A stretch of DNA of 64,000 nucleotides from Hydractinia symbiolongicarpus (lineage: Eukaryota > Cnidaria > Hydrozoa > Anthoathecata > Hydractiniidae): the NCBI RefSeq assembly GCF_029227915.1, contig NC_079885.1, forward strand, positions 1,240,001 to 1,304,000, in the 5' to 3' direction. Made by a program: the position numbers and the translations under genes. Each line of letters begins with the position of its first letter. Position 1 is the first letter of the stretch. Shown piece after piece: positions 62,639 to 64,000 of this stretch. Below the pieces are notes generated by a model. The model searched no databases. It was not told the DNA's origin and worked only from the letters and a program-made list of their open reading frames with translations.

Positions 62639-64000
62639 GCCCGTATAGTCAAAAGTATACAAAGAAAGTACCCAGGGAGTAAACTCATTTCCCGAACGAT
62701 TTTTTAAATTATATTTTCACCACTAAAACGCATGAGACTTGTAGTTTTCAAAAATGTTTTCATTTTTGATGAGACGCTAAATGAAAGAGGTTTAATCGCC
62801 GGCAAACGAAAACCCGCGATTTCCCGTAAATCCCGGGCTTGGCCCGTATAGTCAAAAGTATAACAAGAAAGTACCCAGGGAGTAAACTCATTTCCCGAAC
62901 GATTTTTTATATTATTTTTTTACCACTAAACGCATGAGACTTGTAGTTTTCAAAAATATTTTCATATTTGATGGGACGCTGAATAAAAGAAGTTTAATCG
63001 CCGGCAAACGAAAATCCGCGATTTCCCGTAAATCCCAGACTCGGCCCGTATCGTCAAAAGTATACAAAGAAAGTACCCAGGGAGTAAACTCATTTCCCGA
63101 ACGATTTTTTAAATTATTTTTTCACCACTAAAACGCATAAGACTTGTAGTTTTTAAAAATGTTTTCATTTTTGATGAGACGCTGAATGAAAGAAGTTTAA
63201 TCGCCGGCAAACGAAAACCCGCGATTTCCCGTAAATCCCGGGCTTGGCCCGTATAGTCAAAAGTATACAAAGAAAGTATCCAGGGAATTAACTCATTTCC
63301 CGAACGATTTTTTAAATTATTTTTTCACCACTAAAACGCATGAGACTTGTAGTTTTTAAAAATGTTTTCATTTTTGCTGAGACGCTGAATAAAAGAAGTT
63401 TAATCGCCGGCAAACGAAAACCCGCGACTTCCCGTAAATCCCGGACTCGGTCCGTATAGTCAAAAGTATACAAAGAAAGTACCCAGGGAGTAAACTCATT
63501 TCCCGAACGATTTTTTAAATTATATTTTCACCACTAAAACGCATGAGACTTGTAGTTTTCAAAAATGTTTTAATTTTTGATGAGACGCTAAATGAAAGAA
63601 GTTTAATCGCCGCAAACGAAAACCTGCGATTTCCCGTAAATCCCGGACTCGGCCCGTATAGTCAAAAGTATAATAAGAAAGTACCCAGGGTGTAAACTCA
63701 TTTCCCGAACGATTTTTTAAATTATTATTTCAGCACTAAAGCCCATGAGACTTGTAGTTTTTAAAAATGTTTTCATTTTTGATGAGACGCTGAATAAAAG
63801 AAGTTTAATCGCCGGCAAACGAAAACCCGCCATTTCCCGTAAACCCTGGACTCGGCCCGTATAATCAAAAGTATACAAAGAAAGTACCCATGGAGTAAAC
63901 TCATTTCCCGAACGATTTTTTAAATTATTTTTTCAGCACTAAAACGCATGAGACTTGTAGTTTTTAAAAATGTTTTCATTTTCGATGAGACGGTGAATAA
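62639..64000 (+). repeat. 1419-bp tandem duplication, copy 2, cut by window end
   Basis: Follows copy 1 through 'gacggtgaata' (62571-62580 in copy 1, about 63990-63999 here). 1362 bp are visible, so the copy is still running when the window stops. Private changes include 'ctcggtccg' (63448) and 'gttttaattttt' (63568). Confidence 0.87.

Larger units (their letters stand above)
1..64000 (+). repeat. Satellite DNA array, ~203-bp monomer, head-to-tail, fills window
   Basis: The same ~203-bp unit recurs from the first to the last base without a gap. Anchor words such as 'gccggcaaacgaaaa', 'gtaaatcc', 'actcatttcc', 'acttgtagtttt' and 'gaataaaag' return every 202-204 bp, always in this orientation. 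I found no inverted monomer and no inserted foreign sequence. I place the monomer start at 'aaaacccgcg'. A typical monomer has 75 G+C in 203 (hand count): positions 1-40 are about 58% GC and positions 91-170 about 24% GC. Subfamilies look roughly 85-95% alike, and duplicated copies of the same segment much more alike. The length is close to one nucleosome plus linker, and the layout is that of a eukaryotic centromeric or heterochromatic satellite. The family is not one I recognise. Confidence 0.98.

Noticed and set aside
1-64000. CRISPR array.
   Set aside because: The unit is ~203 bp, contiguous, with no short repeat alternating with unique spacers.
1-64000. Ribosomal, tRNA or other structured RNA genes, or 5S-type tandem genes.
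   Set aside because: No rRNA core words, no tRNA cloverleaf or A/B box pair, and no Pol III terminator arrangement consistent with an internal promoter.
1-64000. Bacterial chromosome, phage or plasmid origin (iteron array).
   Set aside because: Iterons are short and few. A 64-kb gene-free, 203-bp tandem array with nested higher-order duplications is a eukaryotic satellite pattern.
1-64000. Telomeric or subtelomeric simple repeats.
   Set aside because: No 5-7 bp telomere-type motif runs. T and A runs inside monomers are short and part of the 203-bp unit.
1-64000. Repetitive-protein gene (for example a silk-like or surface repeat protein).
   Set aside because: No frame stays open across three or more monomers, and subtype lengths of 202, 203 and 204 bp would break any such frame.

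Overview
The whole 64 kb window is one uninterrupted tandem satellite-DNA array. It holds about 315 head-to-tail monomers of about 203 bp (subtypes 202-204 bp), all in the same orientation. I see no protein-coding gene, RNA gene, transposon, CRISPR array or unique-sequence island anywhere. The array runs off both ends: base 1 is close to a monomer boundary in the phase I use, and base 64000 falls inside a monomer. A typical monomer is 37% GC by my hand count, with a GC-rich first part and a very AT-rich second half. The length (near one nucleosome repeat), the homogeneity and the higher-order structure point to a eukaryotic centromeric, pericentromeric or heterochromatic satellite. I do not recognise the family and cannot name the species. 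CpG is over-represented rather than depleted, which fits an invertebrate-like, lightly methylated genome better than a vertebrate or plant one, but this is only an inference.

Monomers fall into recognisable subfamilies that follow each other in fixed orders. One set, here A-B-C-D (811 bp, exemplars 5051-5253, 5254-5455, 5456-5657, 4847-5050), is used throughout, with side types P and T (4036-4238, 4239-4441). A second set, E-F-G-H-I (about 1013 bp, exemplars 37691-38703), first appears at about 18.24 kb and alternates with the first set afterwards. Region 56.3-60.2 kb is again almost purely A-D.

There is no single higher-order repeat. The array is a patchwork of nested tandem duplications of whole-monomer lengths: 407, 609, 811, about 1013, 1215, 1419, 2030/2639, 3039/3040, 3651, 5266 and 7701 bp. 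Main layout: 1-5.7 kb, 811- and 1015-bp duplications; 5.7-10.4 kb, a 2639/2030-bp pair; 10.4-12.1 kb, short 609- and 407-bp duplications; 11.6-18.2 kb, a 3651-bp pair; 16.05-22.93 kb, a 3040/3851-bp pair; 16.32-31.72 kb, a near-identical 7701-bp tandem pair; 31.5-36 kb, two five-monomer duplications; 36.0-48.5 kb, a 5266-bp and a 3039-bp duplication; 48.5-52.3 kb, 811 bp; 52.3-56.3 kb, four spaced copies of a 0.8-1.0 kb unit; 56.3-61.2 kb, A-D units; 61.2-64 kb, a 1419-bp duplication still running at the window edge.

The most interesting signals are the readable recombination scars (chimeric junction monomers, one conversion-like patch at 47558-47586), a TATA-box plus initiator pair at canonical spacing in C-type monomers, a dyad lost specifically in that same subtype, and a one-base-short CENP-B-box-like motif in A-type monomers. 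All boundaries are by-eye estimates; nothing was aligned computationally.
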